NCBI GenBank assembly: GCA_017309275.1
Contig: JAFKLT010000030.1
Span: 124,001 to 188,000, forward strand
DNA from: Sphingomonadales bacterium
Lineage (GTDB): Bacteria; Pseudomonadota; Alphaproteobacteria; Sphingomonadales; Sphingomonadaceae
DNA: 64,000 bases
Reading direction: 5' to 3'
Shown: positions 44,044 to 53,010 of the stretch, one piece after another
Position numbering within the stretch: position 1 is the first letter of the stretch
Layout: the number at the start of each line of letters is the position of its first letter
Program-made: the position numbers and the translations under genes
The notes under the pieces: generated by a model
The model's database searches: none
Told to the model about the DNA's origin: nothing
The model's input: the letters and a program-made list of their open reading frames with translations, nothing else

Positions 44044-45020
44044 TGAACCGTCTCGCCAAGTTCGCGCTGCCGGGCTTCGGCAACGACATGATTGGCGCAG
44101 ACGATATCCTGCGCGGGAATGCCCACCGACTTGTAGGCGGTGATTTCGTCTTCGGATCTCCGGCCGAGTTCCCGGCCGTCCAGGACGGCCCCGATCTCGC
44201 CCGCTATGTCGTCGCGGCAGAACAACCCTCGGTCGATGGCGGCAATGATATCACCGCCAAGCGACATCGCAGCCGGCATGGCGTCGACGAACAGACGCGC
44301 GCGCGCGAGCAGGAGCGGGTCGACCTCGATGGCATCGGCCGAACTCGACCCGACGATATTTACGTGCGCGCCGGGCGACACCCAGTCGGCAAGCAGAATC
44401 GGCTCCCGTGCCGCTGTGACCGTGCAGACGATATGCGCACCATCGACCGCGCTTTTCGCGTCCGGTGCAACCTCGATGTCGAGCGACCAACGCCGGGCGA
44501 TCCTATCGGCCAGATGTTCGGCGCGGTCCTTTTTTCGGCCCCACAGGCGAAGGCTGCGGATCGGCCGGACCTGCATGATCGCCTCGATGTGCCGTTCGGC
44601 CTGCACGCCATAGCCGAGCACCGCGAGGATCGATGCGTCGGCACGCGCCAGTTGGTCGGTCGCGACCGCACTCGCCGCCGCGGTGCGCGTTCCCGTGATC
44701 TCCGCGCCGTCGATCAATGCCGTTGGAACTCCGTGCGCCTTGTCGAACAGCAGGATCAACGATTGATGCGACGCCAGACCGATCTGGTGATTTTCGGGAT
44801 AGACGGCGGTGACTTTCGCGCCGAACAGCGGCTCATCGGGCAGGAGCCCGGGCATCAGGCCCAGCACCGCATGATCTGCGGTGGGCAGATCGACCATCCA
44901 TCGCGTCGGCTGCACGGAACCGGGACGGGAGGTTGCGATCATGGCCTTGCGGACGAGTTCGATCGCCATCGTCATGTCGAGGGTTTCGCGCACGACCGCT
45001 CCGGGCAGAATCTTCAACAC
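44037..45020 (-). CDS. Ornithine cyclodeaminase/mu-crystallin-family reductase (EutC/BhcD-like), second copy
   Basis: A 327-residue NAD(P)-binding enzyme. Substrate-side features are GAKVTAVYPENHQIGLASHQ and EITGTRTAAASAVA. The nucleotide fold is LAVLGYGVQAERHIEAI and IVCTVTAAREPIL. It lies four bases after the acylase gene and overlaps the dehydratase gene by 7 bp, so the three are one translational unit. It could reduce the imine formed by the dehydratase, or act as a true cyclodeaminase on an ornithine-like residue freed from the imported compound. The sequence does not decide between them. Confidence 0.87.
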   Translation of the reverse strand: MLKILPGAVVRETLDMTMAIELVRKAMIATSRPGSVQPTRWMVDLPTADHAVLGLMPGLLPDEPLFGAKVTAVYPENHQIGLASHQSLILLFDKAHGVPTALIDGAEITGTRTAAASAVATDQLARADASILAVLGYGVQAERHIEAIMQVRPIRSLRLWGRKKDRAEHLADRIARRWSLDIEVAPDAKSAVDGAHIVCTVTAAREPILLADWVSPGAHVNIVGSSSADAIEVDPLLLARARLFVDAMPAAMSLGGDIIAAIDRGLFCRDDIAGEIGAVLDGRELGRRSEDEITAYKSVGIPAQDIVCANHVVAEARQRELGETVQW

Positions 45021-45024
45021 GCAA

Positions 45025-47295
45025 TCAGTCCTTTATGTCCGGGATGGCCTGGCGCTCGAAACGCGGATCGGCCTCGATCTCGGCACGGCGAAACGGCAGT
45101 CGATAGCGGCCCTTCGCGGCATAAAGGTCGAGCTGGTCGAAATAGTAAGGCGAGGCAGGGTCACTCGACTGCCCATAGACAAGCAGCCCCTCTGCAACCG
45201 GACCGGCGTCGTCGAAGCCTATGCTCGCGATATAGCTGCCGCCGTCGAAGGGCTCGAAACCGATGCCGTCTACCGGTCGGGTCAGGTTGAGATTGAGCAC
45301 GCCATCATACCAGTCGCCGCCGCTGACGGGCTTCAGCGCACCGTTGATCATGATCCGCTGTCCCTCGGCGATCGTCACGTCGGGCTTCAGGCCAAGCTTG
45401 GCGAGGGCGTCCACCGCGTCCCCCAGTGCGACGAAAAGTGCGGCTCGCGTTTGCGCATTCCCGATGGCCAGGCCGCGCGGGGTGGCAAGGGGATCGCGTT
45501 CGTCGAACGGCACCGAATAGACATCGGGGATCAGCCGCGCACGATTCCAGAATTCGCGGAACAGCAGCGCGCCCCGGCTGTCGAGATTGCTGTGACGGTC
45601 CCATTTGACAATGGTCTCGCAGGCGGCCGCCAGTCTTTCAGGCCTTTCGGCGAGGCCGCACAGCGCGATCGCGTCGTCCGCGAGCAGGATTCCCGAATAG
45701 TTGCGGTTGGACAGAATGAGATCGAGCCCGCGCTCAGGCGAATATCGATCCCCCGCGCGCAGCGTCCGCTCGATCGTCTGGAGCGCCTCCCGCGTCCGGA
45801 ACCGCTGTCCGGTCGCAGCAGGTCCGAGGATAGGCGCCAGTTTCGGCCGAGCGGCTTGGGCGTTGATCAGCCAATAGCTGTCGTTGCTGTTGGACACATA
45901 GTCGCGTCGGCGCTCGGCGCGCATGGCGGAGGCCGGCAGAAACGCAGACCAGCGACACGAGGATAGATCGCCGCGCAGGACGTGGATGCGCGGCGCCAGT
46001 GCGGCTGCGGCGGTCGACGGCGCGCAACGTGCGCTCATATCCGCATCGATGCCGGGCACGCGGCCGATATCCGCATAGAGCGCATCGCCCGCCCGGTCGG
46101 CGGCGATTGTGTTCACCCAAGGAATGGCGAGCCGGTCACGCAGCGCGGTGTCGATCGCTTCGACCGATCCACTTTCCGCCAGGCGCAGCCAGGTCTCGAC
46201 GAGATCGACATTGTGGCGATTGGCGTCCGACAGCGCATAGGCATGGCGCCCCGACCATCCGAGACCATATTCGCCAGCCGCGACGACAGGCCCGAGCCGC
46301 GACCACCAGGATTTATGGATGTCGCGGCCGACCGTGCCATCGGGATTGCGGACCGGAATGGCGACATCGCGCTGTTCTAGCCGGTGTCTCCGGCCGTCCA
46401 GCCGGTAAGAAAAAGGATCGTTCGGCGCGAGGTCGAGCTCCGCCAGGGTAAAGCGCGCGGCGGTCGACACGGTATGCGTCCACGCGACGTCGCGGTTGAA
46501 GCCGATGGCAACGGCCGGGATCGGCGGGAGCATGACCCCCATCGTGTCGAGCTTGCCGGGAATGGTGACGTGGAGCTGATAGAAGCGGTTGATCCCGTTC
46601 CATGGGAAATGCGGATTGGCGACGACCAGCCCCCGCTTGTTATCCGTCGCCTCCGCGCCGAAGGCCATGCCGTTGCTGCCCAGGCCGAACTGAGGCAACA
46701 CCACAGATGCAGATGCGCTCTGCGGCATCGGCGCCGGCCCTTGCCCTGCTTCGGCGAAGGCGCCCGAAAGCGTTGCGCCACCGGCCAACAGGGACGTGGC
46801 CTCGACCATACGGTACAAATCGCGCATCGCCATCGGCCGAACCCATGGCGCGCCCTTGCAGGCGGCGCCGGCGCCATCGGCACCCGCGACGCGCAGGTGA
46901 TAATTATAGCCGCTCATGAAGCCCTGCAGCAACTGGCGCGACCGCGGCGTCGCCTTGCGCCATGCGGTCGCGAGTGCCCGGTCATCCATATATGTGCGGT
47001 GAAAAATATCGCTGGTCAGGTTCGAAAAACTGTCGACGCCGACGAGGGCCACGCCGTCCTTGCCGAAATATAGCGAGCGTTCGCCATTCACGGTCACGAT
47101 CTGTTCGGCGAGCAGGCAGCCGTTATCGCTCGCATAGGCATAGCCTATTCCGAAGCCGAGCTTTCGATAATCCGGTGCGGTGACGTGCGGAACACCATAT
47201 GACGTCCGCTCGATCTCGACGCCCTTGTGTTCCGAGGCGCCGGCGGGAGCCATCGGGAGCGCCGCAAGCAGCAGCAAGACCGCATATTTCTTCAT
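45025..47295 (-). CDS. Penicillin/acyl-homoserine-lactone acylase-family Ntn hydrolase
   Basis: A periplasmic 756-residue acylase that cuts an amide between a fatty or aryl acyl group and an amine. After the signal peptide (LLLLAALPMAPAGA) comes the alpha chain, then a spacer rich in Ala and Pro (GPAPMPQSASAS). The autocatalytic cleavage point is at GLG/SNGMAFGAEAT, which would make Ser207 the N-terminal nucleophile of the beta chain. NPHFPWNGINRFYQLHV and GFNRDVAWTHTVSTA are typical of the PvdQ/QuiP group. It lies directly downstream of a siderophore-type receptor. PvdQ removes the acyl chain of a pyoverdine precursor, so deacylation of an imported lipopeptide is a reasonable inference; quorum-signal cleavage is the alternative. 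Confidence 0.9.
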   Translation of the reverse strand: MKKYAVLLLLAALPMAPAGASEHKGVEIERTSYGVPHVTAPDYRKLGFGIGYAYASDNGCLLAEQIVTVNGERSLYFGKDGVALVGVDSFSNLTSDIFHRTYMDDRALATAWRKATPRSRQLLQGFMSGYNYHLRVAGADGAGAACKGAPWVRPMAMRDLYRMVEATSLLAGGATLSGAFAEAGQGPAPMPQSASASVVLPQFGLGSNGMAFGAEATDNKRGLVVANPHFPWNGINRFYQLHVTIPGKLDTMGVMLPPIPAVAIGFNRDVAWTHTVSTAARFTLAELDLAPNDPFSYRLDGRRHRLEQRDVAIPVRNPDGTVGRDIHKSWWSRLGPVVAAGEYGLGWSGRHAYALSDANRHNVDLVETWLRLAESGSVEAIDTALRDRLAIPWVNTIAADRAGDALYADIGRVPGIDADMSARCAPSTAAAALAPRIHVLRGDLSSCRWSAFLPASAMRAERRRDYVSNSNDSYWLINAQAARPKLAPILGPAATGQRFRTREALQTIERTLRAGDRYSPERGLDLILSNRNYSGILLADDAIALCGLAERPERLAAACETIVKWDRHSNLDSRGALLFREFWNRARLIPDVYSVPFDERDPLATPRGLAIGNAQTRAALFVALGDAVDALAKLGLKPDVTIAEGQRIMINGALKPVSGGDWYDGVLNLNLTRPVDGIGFEPFDGGSYIASIGFDDAGPVAEGLLVYGQSSDPASPYYFDQLDLYAAKGRYRLPFRRAEIEADPRFERQAIPDIKD

Positions 47296-47356
47296 TGGTT
47301 CCCCGCGATGTCCGATATGATCCGGGGACGGGACCGGCCCGCCCCCGAACCATCGC

Positions 47357-49486
47357 TTAGAGGCTGAAGCTCAACGTCGCGCGATAGGTGCGCGGCGTCG
47401 AGGGCCAAACTTCGAAGAGGCTGTAACCCGTCGAATAGATGTCGTCGTTAAAGACGTTGTCGACGTTCAGCCGCAGCGCGACATTCTGGCTGATCTTGTA
47501 CGCCAATGTCGCATCGACGCGCCAATAGCCCGGCAGGAGAAAGCTCTCGTCGATATCGCCAAAGCGCTTCGTGACACGATTGACCGTCCCGCCGAAGCTC
47601 AGCCCTTCGAGCGGGCCGGCGCCGAAGGCATAGTTGGTGCTCGCGACGAACGTATGCTTGGGAACTCCGCGCAGACGCAGGCCTTCGCGGTTGACCTGCC
47701 CCGGCGCCTGCGTGTCGCGCGTCGTCTTCGCATCGGTGTAGCCATAGCCGGCATAGATCGACCACTCCGGCGTGATCTTGCCGTCGACCGAGATTTCGAC
47801 ACCTTTCGCGACCTGCTCGCCGATGGTCAGGAAAAAGGCCGGATTGTCGCGGTCCGACACGGCAACATTGCCGCGTGTCAGGTGGAAGAAGGCGGCCGTC
47901 GCGTTGAAGCCGGCGAGCCGTGCCTTTACGCCCGCTTCATACTGCGTGCCGGTTTCCGGCGCCAGCGGTCGCCCATCGACATTGTTGCGCAGGACCGGAA
48001 CGAACGAGGTCGACCGGCTGGCGAACAATGCGACATCGGATACGGGATTGAAAAGGACACCGACCTGGCTGGTCCAGGAATCGGTCGTCACTTCGGTCAG
48101 CGTGACCGGGCCGCCACGCGAGAAGCGCTGCCGCTGATCGACCTTCGAATAGCGCAGGCCGGCGACAAGATGCAGGTTGTCGGTAACGCTCATCCTTTCC
48201 TGTGCAAAGATGCCGAGACGATCGACGTCGTTGCGGGTGTTGTTGGTGTAGAGCGCGCGAATGACGGGCGGTGCCGTCACAAGGCTGTAGACCGGATTGT
48301 AGAGGTCCAGCGGCGCGACCAGCCCGACCCGGTCGATCGAGGCGGATTTGTCGATCCCATATTCGGCCCCGATAGTGAACTGGTGGCGGATACCGCCCGT
48401 GTTGAAATTGAACGCGAAATCACCATGGAAATCCCAGGTTTCCGCGCTGCCGTCGCTGTCAAGCAACGCGCGCAGAAGCTGCGAATCCGTGGCATCGTTA
48501 ACCCAGCCCAGTACGCCGAAGATTTCCTGGTAGTTGGCCACGCGCTTGTTCCACGTCGCGGCGAGACGCACCGCGATCGCGCTGCTCAACTGGCGCTCAA
48601 GCCGCGCACTGACTTCGCTCGTGTTGCGCATCGTGCCGTCGAAGCTGGGATCGGCGATGTGGAGATTGCGCGGCAGCGGGCCGTTGGGATTGGGAAGCAC
48701 GGTTCCTTCGGCCGGGACGCCGTTGAAGAAGGCGCTCCACTTGTCGCGCGAATACATGCCCTCGATCAGGATCTTGGTGTCGTCGTCGGGCCTGAACAGC
48801 AACGACGGCGCGATGAAGCGGTGATCCTTGTTCCAGAAATCGATGAAGGAATCGGCATTCTCATACGCGGCGATGACCCGCGCTGCGACCGTTCCTTCCG
48901 CGGTCAGCGGCACCGACAGATCGACGGTCCCGCGATAGAAATCATAGCGGCCCGCTTCAGCGCTCGCGTTGAACGCGAAATCGCGCAGCGGCTCTTTGGT
49001 CACCACGTTGATGACCGCGCCAGGCTGCAACTGGCCATAGAGCACGGATGCCGGCCCCTTCAGCACTTCGACCCGTTCGATGCTGACCGCGTCGCGTGCA
49101 TGATTCATGCGATCGACGCGAATGCCGTTGAGCGTGCGGTCGGCCTCGAAACCGCGCATCAGATATCGGTCGCCGAAGGCATCGAGTTCGGAGCCGTTGG
49201 TCGTCGCGCCCGGCACGAATCGCAGCACGTCGCCGAGGCGGGACGCGCCGGTCTGTTCGAGCAGTTCCGGGCCGAGGACGTTCACCGTCTGGGGAATATC
49301 CATCGTCGTTTCGCGCGTGCGGCTGCCGTAAACGACGATTTCGGTGCCGTCGTTGGCATTGCTGCCCGACGTCGTATCGCTGTCCTGCGCCATTGCCGGC
49401 GCGGCCAGCAAAAGCGACAGGGCCGAGGCTCCCGTCAGAAGGGAACGAATGGAAACGGTCCCGTTGTCCTGAAGCAATATTGTCAT
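47357..49486 (-). CDS. TonB-dependent siderophore-type receptor
   Basis: An outer-membrane receptor of 709 residues, the usual length for siderophore receptors. The signal peptide ends near APAMAQ. A TonB-box-like EIVVYGSRTRET is followed by a plug with YLMRGFEADRTLNGIRVDR and IERVEVLKGPASVLYGQLQP, the classic ferric-siderophore receptor pattern. The barrel ends in TYRATLSFSL, with terminal Leu instead of Phe. There is no STN domain. An AGGGGGT leader is 5 nt before the ATG. It is the second gene of the seven-gene operon, between a serine hydrolase and the acylase. The cargo could be a xenosiderophore or a similar acylated peptide. Confidence 0.92.
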   Translation of the reverse strand: MTILLQDNGTVSIRSLLTGASALSLLLAAPAMAQDSDTTSGSNANDGTEIVVYGSRTRETTMDIPQTVNVLGPELLEQTGASRLGDVLRFVPGATTNGSELDAFGDRYLMRGFEADRTLNGIRVDRMNHARDAVSIERVEVLKGPASVLYGQLQPGAVINVVTKEPLRDFAFNASAEAGRYDFYRGTVDLSVPLTAEGTVAARVIAAYENADSFIDFWNKDHRFIAPSLLFRPDDDTKILIEGMYSRDKWSAFFNGVPAEGTVLPNPNGPLPRNLHIADPSFDGTMRNTSEVSARLERQLSSAIAVRLAATWNKRVANYQEIFGVLGWVNDATDSQLLRALLDSDGSAETWDFHGDFAFNFNTGGIRHQFTIGAEYGIDKSASIDRVGLVAPLDLYNPVYSLVTAPPVIRALYTNNTRNDVDRLGIFAQERMSVTDNLHLVAGLRYSKVDQRQRFSRGGPVTLTEVTTDSWTSQVGVLFNPVSDVALFASRSTSFVPVLRNNVDGRPLAPETGTQYEAGVKARLAGFNATAAFFHLTRGNVAVSDRDNPAFFLTIGEQVAKGVEISVDGKITPEWSIYAGYGYTDAKTTRDTQAPGQVNREGLRLRGVPKHTFVASTNYAFGAGPLEGLSFGGTVNRVTKRFGDIDESFLLPGYWRVDATLAYKISQNVALRLNVDNVFNDDIYSTGYSLFEVWPSTPRTYRATLSFSL

Positions 49487-49602
49487 GCATACCCCCTATC
49501 GTGCCGACTCAATCTGGTCGATGCGATGGTGTGCCTCTGCCCGCTTCGGAGACAACTTCGCGACTTTCCGTGAATTGACGCTGGCTTTGCGTTGGGGGCG
49601 CG

Positions 49603-51234
49603 TCACCTTTGTTCGTCGCGAACGAAGGTAAGGCTGGTTTCGGGGACCTCGACGTAGTCGAGCGACAGGCGCGAGGGACGGCTTCCCCCCTCCTGCACCT
49701 GAAAATCAACGAAAGCGGCGAGGCGAAGCGGGCTGACGACGACACCGCGAAACCGATTGCCGCCCCAGTGGGACAGTTCGATTTCATAGCTGTCGCCGGT
49801 CGTCGCGATCAGCCGCTTGCCGCGTTGCACGATCCGCAACTCGCCGGCGAAGGGATCGCGATAGGTGCCGGTATAAGCCGCCAGCGGCAGGGGAAGAGGC
49901 GCCCCTTTCGGCAGGCTCCGTTCGAGCGCCGCAATCTGATCGATAAACTCCGCGTGGCCCTGGCGGGCCTCATCAAGCAGGATATCGGACCAGTTCTTTG
50001 CCTCGAAGCCATAGAGATGGTCGAGTACAGGCTGGGCGATCGCATCGATCGCGGTGAAGGTGCGCGTCTGATTGTTGATAAGGATGACGACCGCGAACCC
50101 GGCCGCGGGATCGATCAACATTCGCGCGCCATAGCCCAGTTCGCTACCGTCGTGGCCGAACAGGGCGTGGTCGCGATAACGGAACATCTCCATCCCCAGG
50201 CCATGGCCGACGGCCTTGAGCCGGTCGGACTGCTGGTTGACCATCCAGTTGCCGCTGCCCAAGATGCTGGTGAGCTGACGCAGGGTCCTGACCGCCTTCG
50301 CCGAGAGGACGGGGCCGTCGTCGGCGCGCATAAGGAATTGCGCCCAGCGGCTCATGTCGCCGATCGACGAAAAAACCGACTGCGACGGGTCGATGGCGGT
50401 GCGGTGAAAATGCGCGGTGGTGTTCTTCAACTCGCGGGGATCATAAACGATCTTGCCTTCGAACGCCGCCTCCCAAAACAGGTGCGGCGCCGCGACATTG
50501 ACGGTGCGGGGCACGGCAGAGAGGCCGCGCGGCATATCGTCCTGCCAGCCGTCGCCGGTGGGCAGAACATTCGCAGCGGCGACGAAATCATCGGCGTGGG
50601 CATGCGTGTCGTTCATTCCCAGCGGACGCCAGATCGCATCGCGCACATAATCGCCCCAGGCCTGGCCGCTGACGCGCTCGATAACCTGGGCCAGAACCAC
50701 GAAGCCATAATTATTGTATCGCGCGCGCGACCGGAACGGGATCTCCTGCCCGACATGACGCAAGCGCGCGACAAGGCCGGCTTCGGTCAGGCCGGGGGCC
50801 TCTTCCAGCCAGTCGCCGTAGGTTGCGATGCCGCTGCGGTGCGAGAGAAGGTCGCGCAGCGTCACTTCGCGTGAGACCAGCGGGTCGGCGACGGCGAATT
50901 CGGGCAGATAGCGAACGACGGGCGCGTCCCACTCAAGCTTGCCTTCGTCGACCAGCTTGGCGATTCCCGCCGCGACGAACGTCTTGGTGACCGAGGCGAT
51001 GCCGAACATCGTGTGTTCGTCGATCTTTTCCGGCCGATCCCACTGGCGCAGGCCATAGCTGCGGATTTCCCCCGGACCCTCCATAGGCACGATCGCCACC
51101 GCCACGCCGGGGATCGACCATTGCTGCCGCATCCGCTCGATATAGGCGTCGAAGTCCGGCGGCGCCGAGGGTTTCGCCTGAACCGGCAAGGCGATGACAA
51201 GAAGCAGAAGAATGGCGGCGATCCGGCGAAACAT
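49603..51234 (-). CDS. Class C beta-lactamase-family serine hydrolase, copy B
   Basis: A periplasmic 543-residue paralog of the hydrolase at 41115. The signal peptide is FRRIAAILLLLVIALPVQA. Catalytic features are Ser81 and Lys84 in ASVTKTF, RYNNYGF and FGHDGSELGYG. The C-terminal barrel has AYTGTYRDPFAGELRIVQ. I chose the ATG at 51234 because an AAGGA site lies 7 nt upstream and the signal peptide begins there. It is the first gene of the minus-strand operon and divergent from the second POT transporter, with a 207-bp shared promoter region. Both hydrolases may act on ester or D-amide bonds of the same compound at different stages. Confidence 0.9.
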   Translation of the reverse strand: MFRRIAAILLLLVIALPVQAKPSAPPDFDAYIERMRQQWSIPGVAVAIVPMEGPGEIRSYGLRQWDRPEKIDEHTMFGIASVTKTFVAAGIAKLVDEGKLEWDAPVVRYLPEFAVADPLVSREVTLRDLLSHRSGIATYGDWLEEAPGLTEAGLVARLRHVGQEIPFRSRARYNNYGFVVLAQVIERVSGQAWGDYVRDAIWRPLGMNDTHAHADDFVAAANVLPTGDGWQDDMPRGLSAVPRTVNVAAPHLFWEAAFEGKIVYDPRELKNTTAHFHRTAIDPSQSVFSSIGDMSRWAQFLMRADDGPVLSAKAVRTLRQLTSILGSGNWMVNQQSDRLKAVGHGLGMEMFRYRDHALFGHDGSELGYGARMLIDPAAGFAVVILINNQTRTFTAIDAIAQPVLDHLYGFEAKNWSDILLDEARQGHAEFIDQIAALERSLPKGAPLPLPLAAYTGTYRDPFAGELRIVQRGKRLIATTGDSYEIELSHWGGNRFRGVVVSPLRLAAFVDFQVQEGGSRPSRLSLDYVEVPETSLTFVRDEQR

Positions 51235-51441
51235 GGCAGAGTCCTTGTGCAAGGGCCAATGGGACGTGGACCGTTCATCCTTGGCCGCGCCCCATCGTTG
51301 CAAGCGTAAATATTTTCGCTGCTTTCAGCAGAGCCGCTTCCGAATTTGCGCGGCGCTCTTGTCTGCCCGCGGTCGCTTCTGCAACGATTGTTCCGCGCAC
51401 CCCCGCCCGGTGGATCAGGCGCGCAGGGAGGAGCCCCGATA

Positions 51442-52965
51442 TTGTCGTCTGCCGCGAACCCAATGCGATCCGACGCCCCTACGCCTGATGCCGCTGGCAA
51501 CGCATGGCTCGGCCATCCGCGCGGCGTCTGGCTCGTCTCCTTCACCGAATTGTGGGAGCGTTTCAGCTATTACGGCGTGAGCAGCATCCTCGTCCTTTTC
51601 CTCAGCGGCGCGACGCTGACGGGCGGCTGGGGCTGGAGCCAGGAAAGCGCCCTGCTGTTCAACGGCTGGTATATGGGCGTGCTGATGATGGCGCCGCTGA
51701 TCGGCGGCCTGTTGATGGTCCGTCACATTTCCGAACGACAGGCGATCGCATGGGGCGCCATCCTGGTCGTGATGGGGCACCTCGCCTTCTTTCTGTCGCA
51801 CACATCGCCGCACTGGACCCAGTGGCTGACCGGCCAAAGCACCGCGACGCTGTTCGCGGCACCGGGGCTGGAACTCGGCAAGCTGTCATCCGACGCCGCC
51901 GCCAACGCCTACGCACAGGTCGCGGGCGCAGACGCCGCAAATCCATGGGCCTTCACCCTTGCCTATCGGGCGAACGCCTATCTTTTCTATGCGGCGGTCG
52001 CTTTGCTCTTTTTCGGCACCGCGCTCATCAAGCCCGCGGTATCGTCGATTATCGCAGGCTTCTATCGCAAGGACGATATACGGCGCGGCGAAGGGTTCCA
52101 GCTACTCTTTTTCGGCCTGTATCTCGGTTGCATGCTGGGCATCACCATCCCGGGCCTGCTCGGCGAGCGGATCGGATGGCACATGGGCTTCAGCGTCGCC
52201 GGCATCGGCATGGCGATCGGTCTTTGCGTCTATCTCTATCTGCAGCGCGACTGGCTCGGCGGCGTTGGCCTCGCTCCGCTGGGCGCCACCCGTGCCGAGC
52301 GCGGCGACCCCGTCGCGAAGCGGGATCAGTTGCGCGCCTATCTGGTCCACGGGCTTTTCACGATCGTCTATATGGCGATCTTCTATCAGGTCATCGGCTT
52401 GCTGAGCCTGTATATCCGCGACCATGTCGACCGCCATTTCCTGGGGTTCGAAGTCCCGACGACGTGGGTCCAGAATGTCAGCGTCATCCTGTTTCTGATG
52501 TGGACGCCGTGCATCGGTTTCGTCACCCGCCGGCTGGCGCGGGGCGGACGGCATTTCGGGGCGACATGGAAAGGCGTCGCGGCCCTCACCGCGCTCGCCA
52601 GCGGCTTCGCCCTGCTTGCGCTTGCCACCAACGATGCGCGCCCGGCGCTGCTCTGGTTCGTCGCGGCCTACGCCCTGTTCGGGCTGGGCGACGCACTGCT
52701 TGGTCCGGCGCAGCTAGGGCTCGCGACGCGACTCGCGCCGGCGGGTCAGGGCGGGCTCTATGCCAGCGGCTGGTTCGTGTTCGTCGGCCTGGGCGCGCTG
52801 TTGTCGGGATATATCGGAGCCTATAGCAGCCAGAATATCGCGATCGCCGCCTTGCTGTGGATATTGGCGCTGGTAGCCATCGGCGCCGCGGGCGTTTATG
52901 CCCTGATCGCAGGCTGGTTGACACGCTGGAGTCGCGGAGCGGACGACCTGCCCGTCGCCGGTTGA
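51442..52965 (+). CDS. POT/PTR-family proton-coupled oligopeptide transporter (second copy)
   Basis: A peptide importer of 507 residues, full length for the family. The signature is FTELWERFSYYGVSS, and the second POT motif region is GTALIKPAVSSIIAGFYRKD. About 12-14 membrane segments are visible. I favour a TTG start at 51442 because a GGGAGGAG site lies 8 nt upstream; the next ATG at 51463 has no such site and would remove only seven residues. It is divergent from the serine hydrolase operon and followed by a regulator and a second set of peptide hydrolases. It shares only the family motifs with the copy at 28087. Confidence 0.92.
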   Translation: MSSAANPMRSDAPTPDAAGNAWLGHPRGVWLVSFTELWERFSYYGVSSILVLFLSGATLTGGWGWSQESALLFNGWYMGVLMMAPLIGGLLMVRHISERQAIAWGAILVVMGHLAFFLSHTSPHWTQWLTGQSTATLFAAPGLELGKLSSDAAANAYAQVAGADAANPWAFTLAYRANAYLFYAAVALLFFGTALIKPAVSSIIAGFYRKDDIRRGEGFQLLFFGLYLGCMLGITIPGLLGERIGWHMGFSVAGIGMAIGLCVYLYLQRDWLGGVGLAPLGATRAERGDPVAKRDQLRAYLVHGLFTIVYMAIFYQVIGLLSLYIRDHVDRHFLGFEVPTTWVQNVSVILFLMWTPCIGFVTRRLARGGRHFGATWKGVAALTALASGFALLALATNDARPALLWFVAAYALFGLGDALLGPAQLGLATRLAPAGQGGLYASGWFVFVGLGALLSGYIGAYSSQNIAIAALLWILALVAIGAAGVYALIAGWLTRWSRGADDLPVAG

Positions 52966-53010
52966 TCCGACGCCGCGCCGCGCCGAGCCGAAGAGAGGGA
53001 CGACCACGCC

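Noticed and set aside
29415-45020. Canonical ectoine/hydroxyectoine degradation operon
   Set aside because: EutB, EutC and EutD-like families occur, but the deacetylase, aminotransferase, semialdehyde dehydrogenase, dedicated transporter and EnuR regulator are absent and the genes are scattered among peptidases.
35496-45020. Siderophore biosynthesis through an SbnA/SbnB-like pair
   Set aside because: The families are related, but there is no siderophore synthetase or NRPS, and the setting is one of transport and hydrolysis.
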